A stretch of 14,327 nucleotides of DNA from an uncultured Methylobacillus sp. (lineage in GTDB: Bacteria > Pseudomonadota > Gammaproteobacteria > Burkholderiales > Methylophilaceae), in the NCBI GenBank assembly GCA_946481235.1, contig CAMLME010000029.1, positions 1-14,327 on the forward strand, written 5' to 3'. Positions 1-6,786 of this stretch are shown here, in pieces (positions within the stretch are counted from its first letter, which is position 1; each line of letters starts with the position of its first letter). The notes under the pieces are model-generated. The model had not been told where the DNA came from and did not search any database. It saw nothing but the letters and a program-made list of their open reading frames with translations. The translations under genes and the position numbers were made by a program.

Positions 1-2154
1 AAATGCCACCAGAATTTCCTGTCGTTCCTGCGGCTCAAGGAGTGGCGCGAGTTGCACGGCCAGTTGGCCGGCATCGTCGCTGACATGGAGTTGCGGCCTA
101 ACGAGCAGGAAGCCGGCTACGACCAGATACACCGCGCGCTCTTAGCCGGCTTGCTGGGCAATATCGGTTTCAAGGACGGCGAGGCCGAATCCTATCTCGG
201 TGCGCGCGGTATCCGGTTCCATATCGCACCGGGTTCCAGCCTGAAAAAGCGCCGCCCTAAATGGGTGATGGCGGCGGAGTTGATGGAAACCGCCAAGCTT
301 TATGCGCGAGGCGTCGCCGACATCAACCCCGACTGGATCGAGCCGCTGGCACGCGGCCTGACGCAAAGCCATTACAGCGACCCGCGCTGGGACCGCAAGC
401 CGGCGCAGGTGGTGGCGTGGGAGCGTGTCAGCCTGTACGGCCTCACCATCGTGCCCAAGCGTCGTGTTCATTACGGCCCGATTGACCCGGTGGAGTCGCG
501 TGAAATCTTCATCCGCGAAGCACTGGCGAACATGGAGTTCGACACGCGTGCGCCGTTCTTCGAGGCCAACCGCAAGCTGATGCGCGAGATCGAGGAACTG
601 GAGCACAAGGCTCGGCGGCAGGATGTGCTGGTGGACGAGCACGCGCTGTTTGCGTTCTACGATGCGCGGATTCCCGAAGGCATCGTCAACGGTGCCGGGT
701 TTGAGAAGTGGCGTCAGGACGCGGAAAAGGAGCATCCAAAACTGCTGTTCCTGACGCGCGACGACCTGATGCGGCATGCGGCCAGCAGCGTGACGGAAGC
801 CCAATTTCCGGAAACCTTCGATCTCGACGGCGTGCAGGTGCCGTTGAAATACCGCTTTGAGCCGGGGCATCCGCTGGACGGCGTCACGGCCACTGTTCCG
901 CTTGCGCTTCTCAATCAGCTCGATCCGACGCAGACCGAATGGCTGGTGCCAGGGATGATCCGCGAGAAGATCACCCATCTGGTCAAGGCACTGCCCAAGA
1001 CCATACGCCGGGTATGCGTGCCGGTACCCGAGTTTGTCACGGGTTTTCTGGAGCAGGCGAAGATCGGCGAGGGCAAGGTTCTGGAAGTCTTGGCAGCGTA
1101 TATCCAGAAACGTACCGGGCTCAAGCTGGCGCCTGCTGACTGGAACGAAGCTGTTCCCGCGCATCTTTTGATGAATTTCCGCATCGTGGACGACGCCGGG
1201 CGCGAGTTGGCGATGGGCCGCGACTGGCCGGCATTGAGAAACCAGTTGGGTCAGGCCGCACAACTGACGTTTCGCAGCGGCCAGCCCGACATCGAGAAGT
1301 CCGGCCTCAAACAATGGGATTTCGGCGATCTTCCGAAGAAACTGGATTTCAACCGTAGTGGTCGCCAGATGACGGGCTATCCCGCGCTGGAAGACAACGT
1401 CGACAGTGTTGCAGTCAAGCTTTACGACACCGAGTTCGCTGCGCTGGAATCGCACCGCAAGGGCGTGCGTCGTCTGATGCGTTTCGAGCTTAAGGAGCAG
1501 ATGAAGCAGCTGGAAAAAGGCCTGCCGGGCTTTAACCAGTACGCGATGTTGCTGCGCCATATCATGAACCCGGACGAGTTGCGTGAGGACATGCTGACCG
1601 CCATCGCGGACCGTGCATTCATCGGCGAAGACGAATTGCCCAGAACGAACCAGGAATTCATGGCGCTAAAAGCTCGGGCCCGAACCCGTCTGCCGGCCGT
1701 GGTGGACGGTGCGGGCCGTCTGGCACTAGCCATCGCCGCTGAAATTCAGCCGCTGGCGCAGAGGCTTGCAACCTTGCCATCGCCCATGGCACGCGTAAAA
1801 CGGGAAATCGAGGAGCAACTCGCCCGCCTGTTGCCCAAGCGTTTTTTCAGCAGTACGCCGTGGGAACGCCTGCAGCATTTGCCGCGCTACCTCAAGGCGC
1901 TACGCCTGCGACTGGAAAAATATCCCAATGGGGTCGAGCGGGATACCCGCAATGCACAGTCGGTGCAGCAGGTGTGGACGCGCTGGGAAGAACGTGTCGC
2001 GGCAGAACGCAAGCAGGGCGGAGCAAGCCCTGCATTAGAGGATTTTCGCTGGCTGATCGAGGAGTTGCGCGTATCGCTATTCGCGCAGGAGTTGAAGACG
2101 CCGTTCCCGGTATCCATGAAACGGCTGGAAAAAATCTGGACGGAGCTGCCGTAG
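1..2154 (+). CDS. hrpA: ATP-dependent RNA helicase HrpA, C-terminal part (5' truncated by window edge)
   Basis: Reading frame 1 is open from the first base to a TAG stop at 2152-2154, giving 717 codons. The frame continues upstream of any start codon (it opens KCHQNFLSFLRLKEWRE), so the gene is cut by the window edge and is not a short gene. About the first 110 residues match the end of the helicase-associated and OB-fold region of DEAH-box helicases (RGIRFHIAPGSSL, then PKWVMAAELMETAKLYAR). The rest matches the long HrpA-specific C-terminal region (DUF3418), with YDARIPEGIV and MNPDELREDMLTAIADRAF. Full-length HrpA is about 1300 residues, so the DEAH ATPase core lies outside the window. The family acts on RNA in the cytoplasm and has been linked to mRNA processing and to handling of stalled ribosomes. 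The gene converges on the FIST gene with a 31-bp gap. No functional link to the pil genes is evident. Confidence 0.93.
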   Translation, partial: KCHQNFLSFLRLKEWRELHGQLAGIVADMELRPNEQEAGYDQIHRALLAGLLGNIGFKDGEAESYLGARGIRFHIAPGSSLKKRRPKWVMAAELMETAKLYARGVADINPDWIEPLARGLTQSHYSDPRWDRKPAQVVAWERVSLYGLTIVPKRRVHYGPIDPVESREIFIREALANMEFDTRAPFFEANRKLMREIEELEHKARRQDVLVDEHALFAFYDARIPEGIVNGAGFEKWRQDAEKEHPKLLFLTRDDLMRHAASSVTEAQFPETFDLDGVQVPLKYRFEPGHPLDGVTATVPLALLNQLDPTQTEWLVPGMIREKITHLVKALPKTIRRVCVPVPEFVTGFLEQAKIGEGKVLEVLAAYIQKRTGLKLAPADWNEAVPAHLLMNFRIVDDAGRELAMGRDWPALRNQLGQAAQLTFRSGQPDIEKSGLKQWDFGDLPKKLDFNRSGRQMTGYPALEDNVDSVAVKLYDTEFAALESHRKGVRRLMRFELKEQMKQLEKGLPGFNQYAMLLRHIMNPDELREDMLTAIADRAFIGEDELPRTNQEFMALKARARTRLPAVVDGAGRLALAIAAEIQPLAQRLATLPSPMARVKREIEEQLARLLPKRFFSSTPWERLQHLPRYLKALRLRLEKYPNGVERDTRNAQSVQQVWTRWEERVAAERKQGGASPALEDFRWLIEELRVSLFAQELKTPFPVSMKRLEKIWTELP

Positions 2155-2157
2155 CAG

Positions 2158-2184
2158 CCCGCCTCGGTAACGCGTGATGGCGGG
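2158..2184. terminator. Weak hairpin between convergent hrpA and FIST genes
   Basis: CCCGCC at 2158-2163 can pair with GGCGGG at 2179-2184 around a 15-nt loop, just after the hrpA stop and just before the FIST stop on the other strand. There is no T-run on either side, so this is at best a weak or Rho-assisted terminator shared by the two genes. Confidence 0.25.
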
Positions 2185-2185
2185 A

Positions 2186-3340
2186 TCAGGCCTCGGCGAG
2201 GTAGCCGATGGTCATGGTCTGGTTATGCAGCACGCTCTGGTCGCTGTTCGATCCCGGGCAGAATTCGCCATTGGAATAGAAGCCGGTAATGGATGCCTGA
2301 GTGCCCAGCGTATCCTTGACGATGCGGATTTCGTCTGCGATCTGCTCGGCCATGACCAGCTTGCGGCCTACGCAACTGACGCAGATTGCCAGCCCTGGCA
2401 GATTTGCAGCCTGTTCCGGCAACGAGGTTGACACCATTTTCGCTGCGCCGCCGGCGCCGTCCACCAACCTGTCATGTGTGGTCTGGCACAGACGCACGGT
2501 TTCGCCTTCCGGAACATCGCCGGCGAAGGTTAGGCTGTTGTTGGCCGGATCGATACTGAGCAGGGTGCGCACGGTTTCCACGTCGCGCCCCCCGGCGCCG
2601 ACCATGGCAAACGGAAACTTGAGCCCGGTGCCCGGCAAGCCCTTGGCATAGTGCTCACCTATATACATGCGATACAGAGGCAACGCCGGTTTGCCATCCA
2701 TTTCGTAGACCACGTTCTTGTCGGAGCGGGTGACCTTGCGTGGCGGACCGTAGGGTTTCCAGCCGCCGAGTGCCCCGCTGGCGGTGATCAGATGGTTCCC
2801 ATACAGCCCGACCGCAATCACGAGATTGTCGGTGACATTGTCGTTATGCAAGAGCAGCGTACGGGTGAACGCGGCGTTATCGCCCGCCATGCCGCCGACG
2901 AGGGGAATATCGTTGCCGAGTATGCTCTGGAAGCCCTTTAGTACTTCGGTGCCGTTGACCCTGAGTCCGTCGGAAAACACCAGGATGGCACGCAGGTTAT
3001 CTGTTTTCAGCGTGGTGGCGAGCGATGCGCCGGTCTGGAACGAACTCTTCATGTCGGCGACATGCAGGTCGGCCACACGCATGCTGGTTTTTTCCCACTG
3101 GATCGCGGTGATCTGCAGGCTTTCGTCGAAAACCCCATCGCCGCTGATTTCGCCGGCCGTGGTGCATCCGATGACTTGTGCCGACGGATAGCGTTCCTTC
3201 AGGGTTGCTGTCAGTTTGCTTTCACTGAATCGCTTGACCGACCCGAATACCAGAACGAGATTGGCGGAGGGCAGTGGCGAGGCTTTGGGCAAATCCTTCA
3301 ACCCCTGCTTGCCGGTGATGGCTTCCTGTCTGATCAGCAT
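2186..3340 (-). CDS. FIST N/C-domain sensory protein
   Basis: 384 residues starting at ATG (3340-3338). An in-frame TAA lies 24 bases upstream of that ATG, so no earlier start is available; only a weak GGA-type ribosome site precedes it. The N-terminal half has FIST_N features: GCTTAGEISGDG at residues 58-69 and PLVGGMAGDNAAF near residue 150. The C-terminal half has FIST_C features: YIGEHYAKGLPG, FPFAMVGAGGRD, and a C-terminal GFYSNGEFCPG (353-363) followed by LHNQTMTI. There is no signal peptide or membrane segment, so it should be cytoplasmic. FIST proteins are presumed small-ligand sensors. Some, such as the nitric-oxide sensor NosP, bind heme and control histidine kinases; others were proposed to bind amino acids. 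This one stands alone without an output domain, so it would need a partner. It is transcribed divergently from pilG across a structured 376-bp gap, which makes the Pil-Chp kinase a possible partner (inference). The ligand cannot be told from the sequence. Confidence 0.88.
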   Translation of the reverse strand: MLIRQEAITGKQGLKDLPKASPLPSANLVLVFGSVKRFSESKLTATLKERYPSAQVIGCTTAGEISGDGVFDESLQITAIQWEKTSMRVADLHVADMKSSFQTGASLATTLKTDNLRAILVFSDGLRVNGTEVLKGFQSILGNDIPLVGGMAGDNAAFTRTLLLHNDNVTDNLVIAVGLYGNHLITASGALGGWKPYGPPRKVTRSDKNVVYEMDGKPALPLYRMYIGEHYAKGLPGTGLKFPFAMVGAGGRDVETVRTLLSIDPANNSLTFAGDVPEGETVRLCQTTHDRLVDGAGGAAKMVSTSLPEQAANLPGLAICVSCVGRKLVMAEQIADEIRIVKDTLGTQASITGFYSNGEFCPGSNSDQSVLHNQTMTIGYLAEA

Positions 3341-3461
3341 GTCTGTGATTCCAAATAAATGTCGAAATTACGGGCGCAAGGCATCTAATGGCGCAGCCGG
3401 TCAGCCGAGGCTTTGTCCGGAAACGCATATTTATCAATGGCTTGAACGGTTTATTCGTAAT

Positions 3462-3471
3462 GTAAATTTAC
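3462..3471. repeat. 10-bp perfect palindrome GTAAATTTAC
   Basis: GTAAATTTAC equals its own reverse complement. It lies in the AT-rich middle of the divergent intergenic region. It could be an operator half-site pair for a dimeric regulator; there is no direct evidence. Confidence 0.4.
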
Positions 3472-3503
3472 GCGCCCTTGTTATTGAACCGGGCTTGCGG
3501 CGA

Positions 3504-3511
3504 GTTTAAAC
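3504..3511. repeat. 8-bp palindrome GTTTAAAC
   Basis: Self-complementary octamer between the two longer palindromes of the same intergenic region. An 8-bp palindrome alone can arise by chance; it is recorded because of its neighbours. Confidence 0.3.
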
Positions 3512-3519
3512 CCAAGTGA

Positions 3520-3533
3520 ATTGCCCGGGCAAT
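3520..3533. promoter_or_regulatory. 14-bp perfect palindrome ATTGCCCGGGCAAT
   Basis: All 14 bases are self-complementary, about 190 bp upstream of pilG and 180 bp upstream of the FIST start. It has no spacer and no T-run, so it fits a protein-binding operator better than a terminator. Which gene it would control is unknown. Confidence 0.4.
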
Positions 3534-3579
3534 ATGAATCGTGTACTTTATCCGGCCGAATGATTACTCAGCGATGAGC

Positions 3580-3600
3580 GGACGAAATTCCGGGACGAAA
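3580..3600 (+). repeat. Tandem direct repeat GGACGAAA x2
   Basis: GGACGAAA occurs at 3580-3587 and again at 3593-3600, start-to-start distance 13 bp. It sits just upstream of the candidate -35 element of the pil operon. The position would suit an activator site, but the spacing is not a whole number of helical turns and chance is possible. Confidence 0.35.
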
Positions 3601-3605
3601 GGCGC

Positions 3606-3634
3606 TGGATAATTTTGCGTACCGCAGACATAAT
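3606..3634 (+). promoter_or_regulatory. Candidate sigma-70 promoter of the pilGHIJL operon
   Basis: TGGATA (3606-3611, 4 of 6 matches to the -35 consensus) and CATAAT (3629-3634, 5 of 6 matches to the -10 consensus) are separated by 17 bp. Transcription would start near 3641 and give a leader of about 75 nt before the pilG GTG. No sigma-54 type (GG-N10-GC) site was recognised nearby. Confidence 0.35.
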
Positions 3635-3716
3635 GGCTCGGAATCGGGGCGGGCAGGCGTCGTCCCAGCCGTATGTTTGCGAAGTTCGACAAGAAAAAAT
3701 CACAAGGGGAGTCACT

Positions 3717-4106
3717 GTGGAAAAGGCGAACAGCCTCGCCGGCGTCAAGGTGATGGTCATCGATGACAGCAGCACCATCCGCCGCAGCGCCGAAATCTTT
3801 CTGGGCAAGGCCGGCTGCGAGATTATCCTGGCGGAAGACGGCTTCGATGCCTTGTCCAAAATTGCAGATCACCAGCCCGACGTGATTTTCGTCGACATCA
3901 TGATGCCGCGCCTCGATGGCTACCAGACGTGTACCCTGATCAAGAAAAACGAACGTTATCGCAATACCCCCGTCATCATGCTGTCCAGCAAGGACGGCCT
4001 GTTCGACCGGGCACGGGGCCGGATGGTCGGCTCCGACGAATACCTTACCAAACCGTTTACCGCCGATAGTTTGCTCGATGCGGTAACGCGCCATACCGCC
4101 AGATAA
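3717..4106 (+). CDS. pilG: Type IV pilus response regulator PilG
   Basis: 129-residue single-domain response regulator (CheY-like receiver) of the Pil-Chp system. It takes a phosphoryl group from PilL and, in Pseudomonas, promotes pilus extension. GTG 3717 is chosen because AAGGGGAG (3704-3711) lies 5 bases upstream and the product then starts like Pseudomonas PilG. The in-frame ATG at 3615 would add 34 residues unlike the family and has no good ribosome site. Receiver residues are complete: acidic pair D16/D17, phospho-acceptor D60 in IFVDIMMPRLDGYQTC, serines in VIMLSSKDGLFD, and K112 in YLTKPF. The close likeness to PilG in IFVDIMMPRLDGYQTC and VIMLSSKDGLFD supports PilG over a generic CheY. 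It is first in the operon; pilH follows after 26 bp. Confidence 0.93.
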   Translation: MEKANSLAGVKVMVIDDSSTIRRSAEIFLGKAGCEIILAEDGFDALSKIADHQPDVIFVDIMMPRLDGYQTCTLIKKNERYRNTPVIMLSSKDGLFDRARGRMVGSDEYLTKPFTADSLLDAVTRHTAR

Positions 4107-4132
4107 TCGCAACCACCAACGAGAGTGTCGAC

Positions 4133-4498
4133 ATGCCCATCAACAAAATCATGATCGTGGACGACTCGGCAACGGACCGTTTCTATCTCAATGAAATGCT
4201 GACCCGCAATGGCTATGTCGTCAGTCAGGCGGAAACCGGGGAAGAAGCGCTGGAGCGCGTAAAGATCGAACTGCCTGATCTGGTCATCATGGACGTGATC
4301 ATGCCGGGGCTGAACGGATTCCAGACCACGCGTGCGCTGACCAAGGCGCCGGAAACTGCGCATATTCCCGTGATCATGTGCACCGGCAAGGAGCAATTGA
4401 CCGACCGTGTGTGGGCCTTGCGGCAGGGCGCGAAGGAATGCGTCATCAAGCCGGTCCAGGAAGCCGACCTGCTGGCCAAGATCGCGGCGCTGGGCTAA
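4133..4498 (+). CDS. pilH: Type IV pilus response regulator PilH
   Basis: 121-residue single-domain receiver, the second CheY-like regulator of the Pil-Chp pathway. In Pseudomonas, PilH opposes PilG, either by promoting retraction or by acting as a phosphate sink. Conserved residues are D10/D11 (IVDDSAT), phospho-acceptor D54 in VIMDVIMPGLNGFQTTR, T84 and K106 (VIKPVQ). The MPGLNGFQ signature, with GLNG where most receivers have xxDG, is typical of PilH. The start ATG follows a short purine stretch (GAGAG, 4121-4125). The position between pilG and pilI agrees with the canonical gene order. Confidence 0.93.
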   Translation: MPINKIMIVDDSATDRFYLNEMLTRNGYVVSQAETGEEALERVKIELPDLVIMDVIMPGLNGFQTTRALTKAPETAHIPVIMCTGKEQLTDRVWALRQGAKECVIKPVQEADLLAKIAALG

Positions 4499-4519
4499 GG
4501 ATTTTCTCAAGACGAATCC

Positions 4520-5044
4520 ATGGCGAAGAACCTCGATTTACGCAAATACCAGGAAGATATCCTGGTTCGTATCAAGGACCAGACGCGGTCCGCCGATGCC
4601 GGTGCACGCAGTCGTCTTGGCGTGCGTGCCGGCAAGGATCTCCTGCTGGTCGGGCTCGAGGACATCAGCGAAGTCCTGCCCGTGCCGGAAATGCATCCTG
4701 TGCCGTTGAGCAAGTCGTGGTTTCTCGGTATGGCCAACGTGCGCGGCAACCTTTACGGTGTGAGTGATCTTGCCCAGTTCGCCGGCCAGCCTCCTACTGC
4801 TGCGTCAGTGACCAGCCGCATCTTGTTGTCGCACCAGAAATACAAGGCGAATGTTGCATTGCTGGTCAGTGCCATCCTGGGACTGCGCGCATTGGATCAG
4901 ATGCTGGAACAGGAAAGTACGGATGAGTCTGGGCGATGGTTAGGTGGCCGCGTATTTCGCGACGCTGCAGGCGAGACCTGGCAGGAAATCGACATCAAGG
5001 CATTGCTGGCATCGCCCGACTTCATGAAGGTCGGGCTGGGCTAA
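4520..5044 (+). CDS. pilI: Type IV pilus CheW-like adaptor PilI
   Basis: 174 residues, CheW-like, cytoplasmic. It should link the receptor PilJ to the kinase PilL in the signalling array. The CheW fold covers about residues 38-165: DLLLVGLEDISEVLPVP, then WFLGMANVRGNLYGVSDLAQF, which matches the conserved GxxNxRG region where CheW proteins contact receptors and kinase. The N-terminal 35 residues (LDLRKYQEDILVRIKDQ) are a PilI-type extension. The start has only a poor ribosome site (AAGACGA), 21 bp after pilH, so translation may be coupled to pilH. The context between pilH and pilJ fixes the identity. Confidence 0.92.
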   Translation: MAKNLDLRKYQEDILVRIKDQTRSADAGARSRLGVRAGKDLLLVGLEDISEVLPVPEMHPVPLSKSWFLGMANVRGNLYGVSDLAQFAGQPPTAASVTSRILLSHQKYKANVALLVSAILGLRALDQMLEQESTDESGRWLGGRVFRDAAGETWQEIDIKALLASPDFMKVGLG

Positions 5045-5082
5045 CGAAATCAGGCAACAACAAAGATTTTTAGGGGATAGTT

Positions 5083-6768
5083 ATGGCGTTGGATACGGCA
5101 GCATTGAATAATTTCTGGCAGAAAATTGCGGATATGGGGGGGGTGTTTTCCCGAAGCCATGCAGCGAGTGCGGACTCCTCTCAGCAGGCTTCCCGCGGGC
5201 CTTTGCTGTTGGTATTGCTGTTAGCGGTATTGGCCGCGATTTCGCTGACCCTGAATGTCTTGAAAAAGGAGCATGACGCCGCCTATCTGGAAAACATCGC
5301 CCGACTGCAGGTGAGTGTGCAAAGCATCGCCAAGGATCTGCAGATGGTGGCGCTGGGATTGCCGGATGTTGTCGAGCGGGTCCAATCGAACCAGACCAAG
5401 GCGACTGATGCCATTGCCGCCTTGCAGCAGTCCGGCGGCCTGTTCGGGTACGGAGGCCGCGTCAGCGCGCCGCTGAAAAAACTGACGGGCCAGTGGCAGG
5501 CCGTGGAAAGTCAGCTGAAAACGGGTTTCGATGCGGCTCGTCCTGCAACCGGCGTGAATCTGGCAATGCTGGCGCTGAATATCGCGGCCGCCGGCGACCG
5601 CATGACGGTCGATGGCGACGCGCTGTTCAAGGAAGTGCGCGGCGATGCCCGTTCCCACCTGTGGCTATTGGTGGCTGTCGTTTTTATCATCCTTGCCGCC
5701 GCCGTGATGGTCATGATGGGCAACCGGCAGGTGAAGCTGGCACAGTTGCATTTCGAAAAGGTGGAGCAGGAAAACCTGCGCAATCAGGAATCCGTGTTGC
5801 GCTTGCTGGACGAAATGGGCGACCTCGCCGATGGCGACCTGACGGTAACGGCGGAAGTGACCGAAAGCATCACCGGTGCGATTGCCGACTCGATCAACTA
5901 CACCATCGACAGCTTGCGTACCCTGGTCGAGGAAATCAACCGGGCTACCGAACAGGTGACAGTGGCGTCCAGCGAAGCTCAGTCGGTGACCACGCGCCTG
6001 CAGGCTGCTGCGCAGAAACAGTCGCAGCAGATCGAGGAAGCCGATACCGCCGTGCAGCAGATGGCGCAATCCATTCACGAGGTTTCCGCCAACGCCGGCC
6101 AGTCTGCAGAGGTGGCGCAGCGTTCGCTGCAAGCGGCTTCGCAAGGCGCAGTGGCCGTGCAGAACACCATCGCCGGCATGAACGACATCCGCTCGCAGAT
6201 CCAGGAAACCTCCAAGCGAATCAAGCGGCTGGGCGAAAGCTCGCAGGAGATTGGCGAAATCGTGGAGCTGATTTCCGACATTACCGAACAGACCAATATT
6301 CTTGCCCTTAACGCTGCCATTCAGGCGGCATCGGCAGGCGAAGCAGGACGCGGCTTTACCGTGGTGGCAGAAGAAGTGCAGCGGCTGGCGGAACGTTCTT
6401 CCGAAGCAACCAAGCAGATCGGTGCGATCGTGAAGACCATTCAGCAGGATACCAACGACGCCGTATCGGCGATGGAGCGGAGCACCGAGGGTGTGGTGGA
6501 AGGGGCCAAGCTGTCCGACGCCGCCGGTCAGGCGCTGAACGAAATTGGCGAGGTGACGGCCAGCCTGGCCCAGTTGATCGCCTCGATTTCTCAAGCGACT
6601 ACCGCCCAGACGGCGATGGAGCAGAAGGTGACCCAGTTGATGCAGGAAATTCAGGCGATTACCTCGCAAACGACCGCAGGCACCCGGCAAACTGCCGGCT
6701 CCATCGGCCAGCTGGCCAGCCTTGCGGAAGAGCTTCGTGAATCCGTTTCCGGCTTCAAGCTTTCCTGA
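5083..6768 (+). CDS. pilJ: Type IV pilus methyl-accepting chemoreceptor PilJ (short form)
   Basis: 561 residues; inner-membrane receptor of the Pil-Chp pathway. A good ribosome site AGGGGA (5072-5077) precedes the ATG. Order: cytoplasmic N-tail (1-39), TM1 (about 40-60), periplasmic domain of about 130 residues with one PilJ-like module (61-192), TM2 (about 193-214), HAMP-like region (about 215-285), then a long coiled-coil signalling domain whose hairpin tip runs from E402 ([20 protein letters not shown]) through GRGF and [21 protein letters not shown]. Pseudomonas PilJ is about 680 residues with a larger periplasmic domain, so this receptor is compact. There is no C-terminal CheR-docking pentapeptide (it ends SGFKLS), and no cheR/pilK follows. 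A run of eight G at 5136-5143 spans codons 18-21, upstream of TM1. The hairpin sequence and the operon make PilJ more likely than another MCP. Confidence 0.92.
   Translation: MALDTAALNNFWQKIADMGGVFSRSHAASADSSQQASRGPLLLVLLLAVLAAISLTLNVLKKEHDAAYLENIARLQVSVQSIAKDLQMVALGLPDVVERVQSNQTKATDAIAALQQSGGLFGYGGRVSAPLKKLTGQWQAVESQLKTGFDAARPATGVNLAMLALNIAAAGDRMTVDGDALFKEVRGDARSHLWLLVAVVFIILAAAVMVMMGNRQVKLAQLHFEKVEQENLRNQESVLRLLDEMGDLADGDLTVTAEVTESITGAIADSINYTIDSLRTLVEEINRATEQVTVASSEAQSVTTRLQAAAQKQSQQIEEADTAVQQMAQSIHEVSANAGQSAEVAQRSLQAASQGAVAVQNTIAGMNDIRSQIQETSKRIKRLGESSQEIGEIVELISDITEQTNILALNAAIQAASAGEAGRGFTVVAEEVQRLAERSSEATKQIGAIVKTIQQDTNDAVSAMERSTEGVVEGAKLSDAAGQALNEIGEVTASLAQLIASISQATTAQTAMEQKVTQLMQEIQAITSQTTAGTRQTAGSIGQLASLAEELRESVSGFKLS
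5136..5143 (+). repeat. Poly-G tract (G8) inside pilJ codons 18-21
   Basis: Eight consecutive G within ATG-GGG-GGG-GTG (M18-G19-G20-V21). It is the longest G run I noticed in the window; the next is six G at 12394-12399. Gain or loss of one G would shift the frame before the first membrane segment and abolish the receptor. Confidence 0.9.
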
Positions 6769-6786
6769 TCATAAGCGCGCTTTATT

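Larger units (their letters stand above)
3341..3716. other. Divergent intergenic region, FIST gene / pilG
   Basis: This 376-bp stretch separates the two divergent genes. I see no convincing gene in it. A frame open from ATG 3615 into pilG is better explained by a pilG start at GTG 3717. The middle (about 3420-3535) is AT-rich compared with its surroundings and holds three perfect palindromes. The right part holds an 8-bp direct repeat and a candidate promoter for the pil operon. No clear promoter for the FIST gene was found on the minus strand. Confidence 0.7.

Noticed and set aside
142..1560. 472-codon open frame on the minus strand
   Set aside because: It is antisense to hrpA, which has clear family motifs throughout. 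The product is His/Arg/Gln/Leu-rich without recognisable motifs, typical of a shadow of a GC-rich gene.
3615..3716. 34-residue N-terminal extension of PilG from ATG 3615
   Set aside because: It has no ribosome site, overlaps the candidate -10 region, and makes PilG longer than the family. GTG 3717 has a good AAGGGGAG site.
5665..6690. 341-codon open frame on the minus strand
   Set aside because: Antisense to the coiled-coil part of pilJ; the His/Gly/Leu-rich composition is an artefact of the regular codon pattern of the receptor.
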